Positions 6,993-14,613 are shown, numbered from the stretch's first letter. The stretch: DNA of 32,720 nucleotides from Candidatus Margulisiibacteriota bacterium (GCA_031267055.1 JAIRZV010000069.1:1-32720); one strand, 5' to 3'. Numbers and translations: made by a program. The notes: a model not told the origin generated them from the sequence alone.

Positions 6993-8027
6993 ATGGCCAA
7001 TAATTACACAGATAGTTTTGAGGGAAATCCATATTATATTAAAAAAGGCAAACAACTTTCGGCGGCAGGCATGACCGCGGCGTTGAATACCAAAGAAAAG
7101 GTGGCGAATAAAGTAACCACTATAAATAACCAATCAACCGACGCGCAATATCCGTCGGCCAAAGTGGTTTATGATACTTTGAGCGGGACAAACAACGACA
7201 TATTGCATAAAGCCAGCGCGGAAACTATAACTGGCGTAAAGACTTTCGGTACGACGACCGCGGCGGCTGAACCGTTGTTGGGTGTGGCCAAAACAACTGA
7301 CGCTACCAATAGTGGCACAAAATTTGCCACTGAAGCACAGGTCTATGCCGTAAGCGACGCGGCCAGCGGCAAGCAGGATAAGATCGGCGCCGGCACAGCC
7401 AAAAATATCGTGGCTTATTCCGGGACGGCAGGAACATTTGGCGCACTGACCAGAACCACAGCTATAAATACCAAAAAAGAAGATCTCAGCGACGACAAGA
7501 TACCCACAGAAAGAGCGATAGCGAACTATCTTGCGGATCTTATTTTGCCAAAAGGCACAATATTGGCTATGGAAAGCATGTTTTATTACAATAGTGCCGA
7601 CGACGCATTCAAGGCCAAATGGAAAGTCTGCGACGGCAACAACAACACGCCAAATTTACAGCATAAATTCCTGCGTGGTTTTCTGTCTGGCGATACGGCG
7701 ACCGGCGGTGCGGACAGCCAGAATATAGCTTTGCAAACAAAACATATGCCGAAGCACACACATGGATTTACCGGTGATAAACAAACTGGTTATGTCAATA
7801 TTACAACGGGTAGTGTTGATGGTAGTGTTTTTAGTCATGGGACAACAACTAGTGTATATAATAACAATGGTTCGGCTTCCGAATCGCGTTTGGATTTTTC
7901 TATGACCCCAAGCGGTACTATCGGCGAGACTGGCGGTGGTAGTGCGGCTTCTGGTTATGGCGAATCTTTCAATGTCCAGACAGTACCAAGTTATTATACG
8001 GTGATTTATATAATGAAAATGGCATAA
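6993..8027 (+). CDS. Tail-collar-domain fibre protein (phage tail fibre-like)
   Basis: The start is the ATG at 6993, 7 nt after GGAGG; upstream in-frame starts have no SD. The C-terminal half (about 185-344) is a phage tail-collar domain: LPKGTILAM, a W.vCDGNN.TPNL..KFLRG block, KHMPKHTHGF and the closing VPSYYTVIYIMKMA. The N-terminal half has fibre-like units of the STDAQYPSAKVVYD type at about residues 45-65. Related but diverged units follow (TKFATEAQVYAVSD; DDKIPTERAIANYLAD). Such units form trimeric shafts in tail fibres. There is no signal peptide. No other phage structural gene lies nearby, so it is an orphan. It may act as a receptor-binding or adhesion fibre; the export route is unknown. 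Confidence 0.75.
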   Translation: MANNYTDSFEGNPYYIKKGKQLSAAGMTAALNTKEKVANKVTTINNQSTDAQYPSAKVVYDTLSGTNNDILHKASAETITGVKTFGTTTAAAEPLLGVAKTTDATNSGTKFATEAQVYAVSDAASGKQDKIGAGTAKNIVAYSGTAGTFGALTRTTAINTKKEDLSDDKIPTERAIANYLADLILPKGTILAMESMFYYNSADDAFKAKWKVCDGNNNTPNLQHKFLRGFLSGDTATGGADSQNIALQTKHMPKHTHGFTGDKQTGYVNITTGSVDGSVFSHGTTTSVYNNNGSASESRLDFSMTPSGTIGETGGGSAASGYGESFNVQTVPSYYTVIYIMKMA

Positions 8028-8111
8028 AAATTTCCACTACTTACACCCTCGAATTTTTGAGAAGTAATGATTTTTAAGCCTCTTTTGGATAACGTCGCTT
8101 CGCTTGTTGCC

Positions 8112-8144
8112 CTCACTTAACTTCGCTGGCGCTTGTTAAGTTCG
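8112..8144. repeat. Palindromic repeat, copy 1 (inside the end of a gene)
   Basis: The stretch begins CTCACTTAACTTCGCT and ends GCTTGTTAAGTTCG, a hairpin-capable sequence (ACTTAAC...GTTAAGT arms). Its reverse complement matches the core at 31812-31843 except for one inserted base and one mismatch at the loop centre. Here the repeat supplies the stop codon and the last residues (about PNLTSASEVK) of the 61-aa protein. Confidence 0.7.
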
Positions 8145-8298
8145 GGTCGTGTTTTTCGACAAATTTTTTGATTTCTTCGATCGCCCCCAGCACTTTCTTG
8201 GCTTTGGCGAGGCCAAAAGAAAAAGGAAAACGGTCGTTTTCGTCGTTTTTGAGGCTCAACATCGGTTTGCCCATGTATTCGGTTTCTTCTATCAGCAT
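8113..8298 (-). CDS. Small conserved hypothetical protein (GKPML...PFSFGLAKAKK)
   Basis: The 61-aa protein has YMGKPMLSLK, then a DENDRFPFSFGLAKAKKVLGAIEEI core and a KKFVEKHDP helix. I recognise the pattern (GKPML.L..d..d..PF.FGl.KA..il..i..Ik.Fv) from a widespread small family of unknown function. It is probably a small cytosolic alpha/beta protein. An AAGGAG lies about 5 nt before the ATG, and an extended -10 TGG-TATAAT is upstream. Its last ten residues are encoded by a palindromic repeat found again near dapF, so the ancestral protein probably ended near KHDP. It is divergent from rho. Confidence 0.7.
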   Translation of the reverse strand: MLIEETEYMGKPMLSLKNDENDRFPFSFGLAKAKKVLGAIEEIKKFVEKHDPNLTSASEVK

Positions 8299-8317
8299 GA
8301 CACTCCTTAACGTTTGG

Positions 8318-8323
8318 ATTATA
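8318..8323 (-). promoter_or_regulatory. Extended -10 promoter of the 61-aa gene
   Basis: On the minus strand this reads TGG-TATAAT, followed by AAGGAG and the ATG at 8298. It is divergent from the rho promoter, with about 10 bp between the two promoter cores. Confidence 0.6.
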
Positions 8324-8332
8324 CCATACCGG

Positions 8333-8361
8333 TTGCGCGTTTTGCCAGCCTGTGTTATACT
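8333..8361 (+). promoter_or_regulatory. rho promoter (TTGCGC-N17-TGT-TATACT)
   Basis: The -35 TTGCGC (8333-8338), a 17-bp spacer and TATACT (8356-8361) with a TGT extension make this one of the most complete promoters in the window. The predicted leader is about 52 nt to the rho ATG at 8420. Long rho leaders can mediate Rho autoregulation, but nothing specific is visible here. Confidence 0.65.
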
Positions 8362-8419
8362 AGATTTATATTTCAGCTAATTTTAGTCTTTTTAGGAAAT
8401 TTCACTTGAAGGAGAAATT

Positions 8420-9805
8420 ATGGCAGGCAGACCACCCAGAGAACAGGATAGTCCTGTGTCGGAAAAAAGAGAAGTAGAGGTAAAAGAAGAGCTCCCCAAA
8501 ATCGAAAAAATTAATGAAAAACCGGCCGAAAGGAACGGCGACAAAAGCAACGAGAAACTGATCGCCTCGCTGGATATTCCCGCACTGCAGCGCATGAAGA
8601 TTTCGGAATTGTACGCGATTGCCAAAGAATTGAAGATCGAAGAGATGACCACGCTGGAAAAAGGCGATTTGATCTACAAGATCATGCAGCTCAAAACCGG
8701 CGACGAGGGCGCGGTAACCTGCGAGGGCGTGCTGGAGCGTTTGCCGGACGGCTATGGTTTTCTGCGCGTTAACAATTATCTGCCGTCGAGCGAGGATATT
8801 TATGTGTCCTCGGCGCAGATCCGTCGTTTTTCACTGCTGACCGGCGATCGCGTGAGGGGCTTGGGGCGTAAACCCAAAGAAGGCGAGAAATATTTTTCGT
8901 TGGCGCGCGTGGACGAGATCAACGGTTTGACGCCGGAGGGCGCGCGCAAACGCACTTTTTTCAGTAATCTGGTGCCGATTTTCCCCGACAAAAAAATGAG
9001 CCTGGAGTCCAGCCAGCACAATATCACGACGCGTTTGATCGACATGGTCGCACCGATCGGTTTTGGCCAGCGCGCGATGATCGTGTCTCCGCCCAAGGCC
9101 GGTAAAACGACGATACTGAAAGACATTGCCAAGAGCATCGAACTCAATCACCCGGAAGTGGTGATCAAAGTGTTGTTGGTCGACGAGCGTCCTGAGGAAG
9201 TTACCGACATGCGCCGTTTTGTCAAAGGCGAGGTGGTGGCTTCGACTTTTGACGAGCCGCCGGAACAGCATGTCAAAGTTTCGGAATTACTGCTGGAGTC
9301 TGCCAAACGTTTGGTCGAGCACGGCCGCGATGTGGTGATCCTGCTGGACAGCATCACCCGTCTGGCGCGCGCACACAATATCGTGGTGGCGCCGTCTGGC
9401 CGCACTTTGTCCGGCGGTCTGGATCCGGCCTCGCTGCACAAACCCAAAAGATTTTTCGGCGCGGCGCGCAATATCGAAGGCGGTGGTTCGCTGACGATTA
9501 TCGCTACGGCGCTGGTCGACACGGGCAGTCGCATGGACGATGTGATTTACGAGGAATTCAAAGGCACAGGCAATATGGAACTGCATCTCGACCGCAAACT
9601 GGCCAACCGCCGCGTCTATCCGGCTATCGATGTGGTCAGTTCCGGCACGCGCAAAGAGGAGCTACTGCTGGCCGACGATGTTTTGAAGAAAACGATCATG
9701 CTGCGCAAGAGCATTGATTCCGATAACGCTACTGAGGAGCTGGTCAATCTGCTCAAGAAAACGAAAAATAATCACGAGTTTCTAAATTCGGGCATTTTCG
9801 GCTGA
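8420..9805 (+). CDS. rho: Transcription termination factor Rho
   Basis: This is a hexameric RNA-dependent ATPase/helicase that ends untranslated transcripts. Residues 1-50 are a charged, probably disordered extension. The Rho N-terminal helical domain (RMKISELYAIAKEL) is at about 58-92. The RNA-binding cold-shock-like domain (GVLERLPDGYGFLR ... SSEDIYVS) is at 103-170. The RecA-like ATPase has a P-loop SPPKAGKTT at 223-231, then LLVDERPEEVTDMRR, a Walker B VVILLDSITRLARAHN and the secondary RNA-binding loops. At 461 aa it is about 40 residues longer than E. coli Rho because of the N-terminal extension. The SD is GAAGGAG. It is followed 5 nt later by the first trkA gene, so rho and potassium uptake may share a transcript. 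Confidence 0.95.
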   Translation: MAGRPPREQDSPVSEKREVEVKEELPKIEKINEKPAERNGDKSNEKLIASLDIPALQRMKISELYAIAKELKIEEMTTLEKGDLIYKIMQLKTGDEGAVTCEGVLERLPDGYGFLRVNNYLPSSEDIYVSSAQIRRFSLLTGDRVRGLGRKPKEGEKYFSLARVDEINGLTPEGARKRTFFSNLVPIFPDKKMSLESSQHNITTRLIDMVAPIGFGQRAMIVSPPKAGKTTILKDIAKSIELNHPEVVIKVLLVDERPEEVTDMRRFVKGEVVASTFDEPPEQHVKVSELLLESAKRLVEHGRDVVILLDSITRLARAHNIVVAPSGRTLSGGLDPASLHKPKRFFGAARNIEGGGSLTIIATALVDTGSRMDDVIYEEFKGTGNMELHLDRKLANRRVYPAIDVVSSGTRKEELLLADDVLKKTIMLRKSIDSDNATEELVNLLKKTKNNHEFLNSGIFG

Positions 9806-9810
9806 GAATT

Positions 9811-10218
9811 ATGAATATCCTGATCGTCGGCTGCGGCCGGGCAGGTTCGGAGTCCGCGCAGGTTTTGAGCGCGGCTGGCTGCAATGTCACAGTGCTGGAT
9901 AAAAATGAAGTTTCCCTGCAAAGATTGGGCACGGATTTCAACGGTGCGACATTGGTTGGCAATGGTATCGACATGGAGACGCTCCGCGAAGCCGGTGTGG
10001 AAAAAGCTGACGCCGCGGTCGTGGTGACCGACGGCGACAATACCAATGTAGTGGCTGCGCAGGTTATCAAAAAAATTTTCCGGGTACCAAAAGTGATAAC
10101 GCGAGTGTACGATCCACGCCGCGCTTATATTTACAAACAAATGGGATTGGATGTGGTCAGCGGAACGACTTTGTTTGCGACGCTAATCCGCGACAAGATT
10201 TTGGAGGAGCAAAAATAA
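9811..10218 (+). CDS. trkA: TrkA-type potassium uptake subunit, RCK N-domain only
   Basis: The 135-aa protein is a single RCK N-terminal (Rossmann) domain. Its dinucleotide loop is VGCGRAGSESAQ, with an acidic residue at the end of strand 2 (VLDKNE) and the DAAVVVTDGDNTNVVAAQ segment. It has no RCK C-terminal domain. It forms part of the cytosolic NAD(H)/nucleotide-binding gating ring of the Trk/Ktr channel. Its TAATG stop/start overlaps the second TrkA gene, so translation is coupled. Two short TrkA-like subunits in place of the fused E. coli protein recall the Thermotoga arrangement. Confidence 0.85.
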   Translation: MNILIVGCGRAGSESAQVLSAAGCNVTVLDKNEVSLQRLGTDFNGATLVGNGIDMETLREAGVEKADAAVVVTDGDNTNVVAAQVIKKIFRVPKVITRVYDPRRAYIYKQMGLDVVSGTTLFATLIRDKILEEQK

Positions 10219-10883
10219 TGTTTATCGTGGTCATCGGTGTGGGCAATGTTGGCCGGCAGTTGGCCGCCAATCTGGCCAAGGAAAAACATTCGCTGGTTTT
10301 GCTCGACCGTCAGCCGGAAGTCTGCGCGCGCATGGCCGAAAGTTTTCCGGGCGCATTGGTCGTCTGCGGAGACGGCTGTGATCCGGGCATTTTGGAGCAG
10401 GCTTGTTTGGACAGGGCAGAAGTGGTGACTGCGCTGACCGGCGATGACGAAGACAATATTGTGATTTGCCAGTTGGCCAAAGAGCGTTTCAATGTGAAGC
10501 GCACAGTCGCGCGGGTCAATGATTCGCGTAACGCCAAGACTTTTGCCGCATTGGGTGTCGACGTGCCGGTAGACAGTGGCGCGATCATCACCAGCCTGAT
10601 CACGCAGGAAGTTTCTTCGCTAGAGATGTCTACTTTGTTTACCTTGAAACGCGGCAAAATGGCGATCGTACAGGTGGCCGTTTCGCCGTATTCGCCCGTC
10701 ATTGCCAAAAAAGTCATGGATTTGTCTTTGCCTAAAGACACGGTTTTGATTTCTATCCTGCGCGGTGAAGAAGTGATCGTGCCGCGTGGTAGCACTGTTT
10801 TACAGCGCGGAGACGATGTGATCGCACTGACTTCGGACAGCAGCCGGCAGGCGATGCTCGACCTGCTGGGGGCTAAAGAATAA
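10218..10883 (+). CDS. trkA: TrkA-type potassium uptake subunit, RCK N- and C-domains
   Basis: The 221-aa protein has an RCK N-domain (VIGVGNVGRQLAANLAKEKH, with LLDRQPE at the end of strand 2) in residues 1-135. A TrkA-C domain fills about 140-218 (ALGVD..., PKDTVLISILRGEEVIVPRGSTVLQRGDDVIAL), which binds regulatory ligands. With the preceding N-only subunit it should assemble the gating ring under TrkH. Its start overlaps the previous stop by one base (TAATG) and trkH follows after 2 nt. The three genes are therefore a tightly coupled potassium-import operon. Confidence 0.9.
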   Translation: MFIVVIGVGNVGRQLAANLAKEKHSLVLLDRQPEVCARMAESFPGALVVCGDGCDPGILEQACLDRAEVVTALTGDDEDNIVICQLAKERFNVKRTVARVNDSRNAKTFAALGVDVPVDSGAIITSLITQEVSSLEMSTLFTLKRGKMAIVQVAVSPYSPVIAKKVMDLSLPKDTVLISILRGEEVIVPRGSTVLQRGDDVIALTSDSSRQAMLDLLGAKE

Positions 10884-10885
10884 CC

Positions 10886-12388
10886 ATGCTGATCAAGCCA
10901 TGTCTGGCCGATCATAAAGTTGTGGGTTTTTATCTTGGTTCTATTTTGATTGGCGTCGGCTGTGTTATGATTTTTCCGTTGCTGACCGCACTGGTTTTCC
11001 GCGAGTGGGCGGTACTATTCAATTATCTTTTGAGTGGTTTGTTTACGGTTGGTGGGGGTTTAGTCCTGCGGCTGCTGTGTTTTACCAAAAAAGAAATTGA
11101 CTGGCTGCACGGCTTGGCTATCGCCGCGTTGCTTTGGCTGGCCGCCGCCGCTGTGGCTGCGTTGCCGTTTTTTCTCGGTGGCAATTACGGTTCGTATCTG
11201 GATGCTTTTTTTGAAGCGATGAACGCGCTGGCCACCGCGGGATTTAGTTTGGCGCGCGATCTTGATCATATTTCTGCAGCTGACAATATGTGGCGGCATT
11301 TGCTGATGTTTGTCGGCGGACAGGGCATCGTGGTCATGGCTTTGAGTTTTCTGATGCTGCATGGCAGCGCCGGTTTTAAACTCTACACTGGGGAAGCACG
11401 CGAAGAACGCATTGTGCCGAATATCATTAGTACCGCGCGCCTGATCCTGCAGATCAGTCTGGTGTTTTTGGCGGCAGGGACCACCACGCTAACTTTGATC
11501 TTGCACTGGGACGGCCTGTCTTGGACGCAGGCGTTTTGGCACGGGCTGTGGCTGTTTATGTCCGGCTTTAGCACCGGCGGTTTCGCTCCGCATACGCAAA
11601 GCATTTTGTATTATCACAGTTGGCGACTAGAATTGGCGTTGCTTTTCTTTATGTTTTTGGGAATTTTGAATTTCCGTTTGCACTATGCTGTTTACACCGG
11701 CAACCGCCGAGAACTGCACCGCAATATCGAAACTGTGGTTTTGTTTTTTTCGTTTTTGCTGACGTTTTTTTTAGTCTGTGCCGGTTTGCTTTATTTCCGC
11801 GTTTATCCCGGTCTCGAGGCGGCGCTACGCCGGGGAATTTTTCTGCTGGGGTCTAGCCATTCGACTGCGGGTTTTACGACAATCTATACCGGACAGCTTT
11901 TCCGCGAATGGCCGCAGCTTTCTCTGCTGGCTTTAATGGCGGCGATGGCGATTGGCGGCAGCGCTTGCTCAACCGCCGGTGGTATCAAGGCTTTGCGCGT
12001 CGGTATTCTTTTTAAGGCTCTACGGCAAGACATCAAACGTCTGCTGTTACCGCCAAGCGCTGTGGTGGCTGAGCGTTACCATCATATCAAAAATTATTTT
12101 CTTGACGACAAAGTGGTACGCAGTGCAGCGATCATAACTTTGTTGTATTTGGTGGTCTTTGGCCTCGGCGCGCTGGCCGGAGTTTGTTATGGCTATCCGT
12201 TTCTGCCGGCTTTATTTGAGTCGATCTCAGCTGCGACAAACACCGGTTTGTCTTGCGGAATTATCACACCTGGCCTGCCTGCCGGCCTGAAATTGATTTA
12301 TCTGCTGGAAATTTGGGGTGGCCGTTTGGAATTTACCGCGGTATTGGGTTTGCTGGCGTATGGCTGGGCTTGCCTGAAAGGAAAGTAG
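10886..12388 (+). CDS. trkH: Trk/Ktr potassium channel subunit TrkH
   Basis: This 500-aa inner-membrane protein has the four pseudo-repeats of the SKT superfamily. The four filter loops are visible as TAGFS (near EAMNALATAGFSLA), STGGF (MSGFSTGGFAPH), STAGF (SSHSTAGFTT) and NTGLS (AATNTGLSCG), each with its filter glycine. About ten hydrophobic helices are seen, beginning VGFYLGSILIGVG. It is the pore for K+ uptake, gated by the two TrkA subunits just upstream. At 500 aa it is close to E. coli TrkH (483 aa). The start lies 2 nt after the trkA stop. Confidence 0.92.
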   Translation: MLIKPCLADHKVVGFYLGSILIGVGCVMIFPLLTALVFREWAVLFNYLLSGLFTVGGGLVLRLLCFTKKEIDWLHGLAIAALLWLAAAAVAALPFFLGGNYGSYLDAFFEAMNALATAGFSLARDLDHISAADNMWRHLLMFVGGQGIVVMALSFLMLHGSAGFKLYTGEAREERIVPNIISTARLILQISLVFLAAGTTTLTLILHWDGLSWTQAFWHGLWLFMSGFSTGGFAPHTQSILYYHSWRLELALLFFMFLGILNFRLHYAVYTGNRRELHRNIETVVLFFSFLLTFFLVCAGLLYFRVYPGLEAALRRGIFLLGSSHSTAGFTTIYTGQLFREWPQLSLLALMAAMAIGGSACSTAGGIKALRVGILFKALRQDIKRLLLPPSAVVAERYHHIKNYFLDDKVVRSAAIITLLYLVVFGLGALAGVCYGYPFLPALFESISAATNTGLSCGIITPGLPAGLKLIYLLEIWGGRLEFTAVLGLLAYGWACLKGK

Positions 12389-12391
12389 CTG

Positions 12392-12862
12392 GTGAGAAAG
12401 ATTGTTTTAGTTTGTCTACTGGTGGTTAGGGTTTGGGCTGCGCCGGCTGCACAGGAGCGTTTGTCCAGTGAGCTGCTCGCTCTGCCGCGCGAGTGTGACA
12501 ATATTCCGACGTTATACCGCGGCGAAGTGATCGGCGATATTCTGACGCGCGGTGAAAAGGTCTGGTTCAATGTCAGCGACGGCGAAAACGTGATCGGTAT
12601 TTTTGCACCGCGGGAATTGGCGGCGGAAATTCAGATCACCGGAAAATATTTGCGGCGTGGCGACACTGTGAAAATTCTCGGCGAATTTAACCGCGCTTGT
12701 TCCGAGCACGGCGGCGAGACGGATATTCATGCCGTGCGGATCGAAAAAATTGCCGCAGGATATGCGCTGACGCAGCCGGTCAGCAAATTCAAAATTGTTT
12801 TGTCCGTGGTTTTGGCTTTGGGTGTTTTGGTCTTGGGCATTTTAGACCGGAAGCGCAGATAA
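12392..12862 (+). CDS. Secreted/membrane-anchored OB-fold protein of unknown function
   Basis: Translation probably starts at the GTG at 12392, with GGAAAG about 6 nt upstream in the end of trkH. Residues 1-17 are a signal sequence (KIVLVCLLVVRVWAAP). The middle (about 40-125) has an OB-fold pattern (GEVIGDIL.RGEKVWFNVSDG, then GKYLRRGDTVKILGEF and EHGGETDIHAVRI). A C-terminal transmembrane helix (FKIVLSVVLALGVLVLGIL) is followed by basic DRKRR. The chain should therefore face the outside and be anchored at the C-terminus. Similar signal-OB-TM proteins occur in other bacteria without a known role. It is the last gene of the rho-trk cluster. Confidence 0.7.
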   Translation: MRKIVLVCLLVVRVWAAPAAQERLSSELLALPRECDNIPTLYRGEVIGDILTRGEKVWFNVSDGENVIGIFAPRELAAEIQITGKYLRRGDTVKILGEFNRACSEHGGETDIHAVRIEKIAAGYALTQPVSKFKIVLSVVLALGVLVLGILDRKRR

Positions 12863-12958
12863 CAATTGTTTCAACTGTCCGAGCAAATATCTTGTGCAAC
12901 AAAATATTTGCCGCGCTAATGTTGAGCGAGCGCCTCTTGCCAAAACCAAAAGACGGGT

Positions 12959-12964
12959 TATAAT
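12959..12964 (+). promoter_or_regulatory. TATAAT hexamer 7 nt before a poly-C ORF
   Basis: A perfect TATAAT is followed by 7 nt and the ATG at 12972. This spacing would give a leaderless transcript. The TGn extension is absent (preceded by GGT). Confidence 0.4.
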
Positions 12965-12971
12965 TACTCAC

Positions 12972-13055
12972 ATGACAGATAAATACAATTATGTAATAAG
13001 TGCCTTTGCGGTAAATCCCCCCCCCCCCCCAACGTTTTTGGCGTACCTGCGCTAA
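12972..13055 (+). CDS. Short ORF across a 14-C tract, possibly phase-variable
   Basis: The ORF of 27 codons begins MTDKYNYVISAFAVN, runs through five prolines encoded by the C tract and ends TFLAYLR. With 12 or 15 C's the frame would instead continue NVFGVPALKISPRL... for about 23 residues to a TAA at 13106. It has a TATAAT 7 nt before the ATG and no SD. No family is recognised. Whether it is a real gene is open; it is listed because promoter, start and homopolymer are arranged like a contingency locus. Confidence 0.25.
   Translation: MTDKYNYVISAFAVNPPPPPTFLAYLR
13017..13030. repeat. Homopolymer of 14 cytosines
   Basis: An uninterrupted run of 14 C lies in otherwise mixed sequence. Such tracts slip during replication. 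The count may also be uncertain in the assembly. Confidence 0.9.
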
Positions 13056-13182
13056 AAATCTCCCCTCGGCTGGTTGCCTTCGGGGATTCCTTCGCGCGCA
13101 AAGAATAACGCGCTCAGTCATAGCATTTCCTGTATTTAAACATTTAACAAATTTCTCCTGCGTGACGTAACTCCGGGCTACA

Positions 13183-13285
13183 ACCCCACCAACCAAAATT
13201 TACTTCGCAAATTTTGGTTTGCCTCCCCTTACTAAGGGGAGGCCAGCAGCGTTAGCTGCGGTGGGGTGTTTCGCGTAAGCGAAAC
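13183..13285. repeat. Cloverleaf-like multi-hairpin intergenic element
   Basis: An outer stem pairs ACCCCACC (13183-13190) with GGTGGGGT (13260-13267). It encloses three hairpins. The first is an 11-bp AT-rich stem at 13191-13201/13209-13219. The second is a 10-bp GCCTCCCCTT stem at 13221-13230/13234-13243. The third is GCAGC-GTTA-GCTGC at 13246-13259. A fourth hairpin, GTTTCGC-GTAA-GCGAAAC (13268-13285), follows directly. It ends 45 bp before the lipoprotein ATG. It may be a dispersed palindromic element or a folded 5' leader. The rest of the 12863-13330 gap has only a weaker hairpin (GCAAATAT arms at 12883-12890/12904-12911) and the poly-C ORF. Confidence 0.7.
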
Positions 13286-13330
13286 ATTGGAACGAAGAAA
13301 GAAAATAAAAATCACACAAGGAGAAAAAAT

Positions 13331-14575
13331 ATGAAAAAAATAATTTTAGCGATTTTCACAATCATGCTGACGCTGGCCATATTCGGCTGCGGCAAAACGC
13401 AGCAGACCAGTAGCGGCGGTTCGTCCGGCGGTGGTGGCGGAGGCGGCGGCGGGACACCGCAGACTTTTTCGATCAGCGTTGTATCAGATTTGTTAGATGG
13501 ATATACAGTATCTGGACTTTCTGTTATGGGTGCGGATGATATTACAGTAGCGCTGCTTGATCTTATAACTGGCACGACGGTAAATGCCGTCGGAAAAATA
13601 GAAAACGGCAAATATTCTGTAGACGGATTGGACGCCACAAAGACTTATGAAGTGCGTTTAAAAAAGGGCGAAACCACGCAGAGTAATCTGGCTGCCAAAC
13701 CGCGCTTTTCCGATACAGAGATAGTACCCGTTAATGCGTCAACCACGACTTTTGTGGGAAAGGTTCTGGAAAAGAAAGACGACATAAAAGACGCGCTGTC
13801 TGCCGGCAATGTAGCGGCTGGCAAGGTGAATGAATTGTTTGCGGTGGCCAAAGATAATCAAGCAAAGCTCGTCGACTACGCGGAGCAGCTAAAAAATTCT
13901 AAACAGAATAATCTCACTGTGCTGGCTTGGGACACTAAAAATATTAACGGCGACATTGACGATTGGGGAAGTAATTATACTGTCTTGTTTGACGCGAGAT
14001 ACCCTCTGTCTGGCAACGACAACAGCCCAAATAACAACGATAAAAACCAGTATCTGAAAGTAAAAAGCCTCAAAGTGGCTAGGGACACGGAAAACCTTTA
14101 CTTCTTATGGGAACAAGATGAAGCTGGATTTTATACTGATTATGCTGATTATGGAGCGAATACAGTAGAGTACGTAGTGGGAACTTACATTGCCGGCACG
14201 GGTTGGGACACAGATGACAATACGCGCCCGCCATCATATGTGGAAACACCAGTGCTTGCGAAAGTAATGATGAGTAATAAGGAAGGATCTGGAAATGGTT
14301 TTTTTGATGCTGAGATTTGGGATGAGGCTGACCCGGAAAACAACATCCATATAGATGATAAAATGCAAGGTAAATTGAGCGGCGATAAGAAATTTCTGGA
14401 AATTGCCGTGTCAATAAATTCAATCAAGGAAAATTGCGAAGCATATTTAAAGCCAGAATATGATAGCGCTTATACTATTGGCATCAAGATTTTCGGTAAT
14501 TATGAACATGACAATAACAATTATATTGGTCATAACTATAGTTTTATATCCAATATGTTGTTCGTGAAGTTTTAG
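13331..14575 (+). CDS. Lipoprotein with Gly-rich linker and CBM9/DOMON-like C-terminal region
   Basis: The 414-aa protein has a lipoprotein signal: basic MKK, hydrophobic ILAIFTIMLTLAIFG and Cys20 (IFGC lipobox). A short linker (SSGGSSG followed by nine glycines, residues 27-41) leads to a beta-rich domain (about 45-125) and a helical stretch (130-195). The C-terminal region has ..INGDIDDWG, a long loop and LKVARDTENLYFLWE, the pattern of DOMON/CBM9-type beta-sandwich sugar-binding domains. It should be lipid-anchored and surface- or periplasm-exposed. The ligand is unknown. The SD is AAGGAG. The hairpin cluster lies just upstream and a GNRA-loop terminator just after. It appears to be a single-gene unit. 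Confidence 0.75.
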   Translation: MKKIILAIFTIMLTLAIFGCGKTQQTSSGGSSGGGGGGGGGTPQTFSISVVSDLLDGYTVSGLSVMGADDITVALLDLITGTTVNAVGKIENGKYSVDGLDATKTYEVRLKKGETTQSNLAAKPRFSDTEIVPVNASTTTFVGKVLEKKDDIKDALSAGNVAAGKVNELFAVAKDNQAKLVDYAEQLKNSKQNNLTVLAWDTKNINGDIDDWGSNYTVLFDARYPLSGNDNSPNNNDKNQYLKVKSLKVARDTENLYFLWEQDEAGFYTDYADYGANTVEYVVGTYIAGTGWDTDDNTRPPSYVETPVLAKVMMSNKEGSGNGFFDAEIWDEADPENNIHIDDKMQGKLSGDKKFLEIAVSINSIKENCEAYLKPEYDSAYTIGIKIFGNYEHDNNNYIGHNYSFISNMLFVKF

Positions 14576-14581
14576 GCTTTG

Positions 14582-14601
14582 GGGGCGGAGCAATCCGCCC
14601 C
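14582..14601 (+). terminator. Hairpin after the lipoprotein gene
   Basis: GGGGCGGA pairs perfectly with TCCGCCCC across a GCAA tetraloop, starting 7 nt after the stop codon. No immediate T-run follows (TAAACTATATTATT), so it may act as a 3'-stabilising or weak terminator hairpin. Confidence 0.6.
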
Positions 14602-14613
14602 TAAACTATATTA

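Noticed and set aside
12789..13196. 135-codon minus-strand ORF crossing the poly-C region
   Set aside because: It overlaps the OB-fold gene, crosses hairpins and the homopolymer, and has a Cys/Arg-rich random composition.
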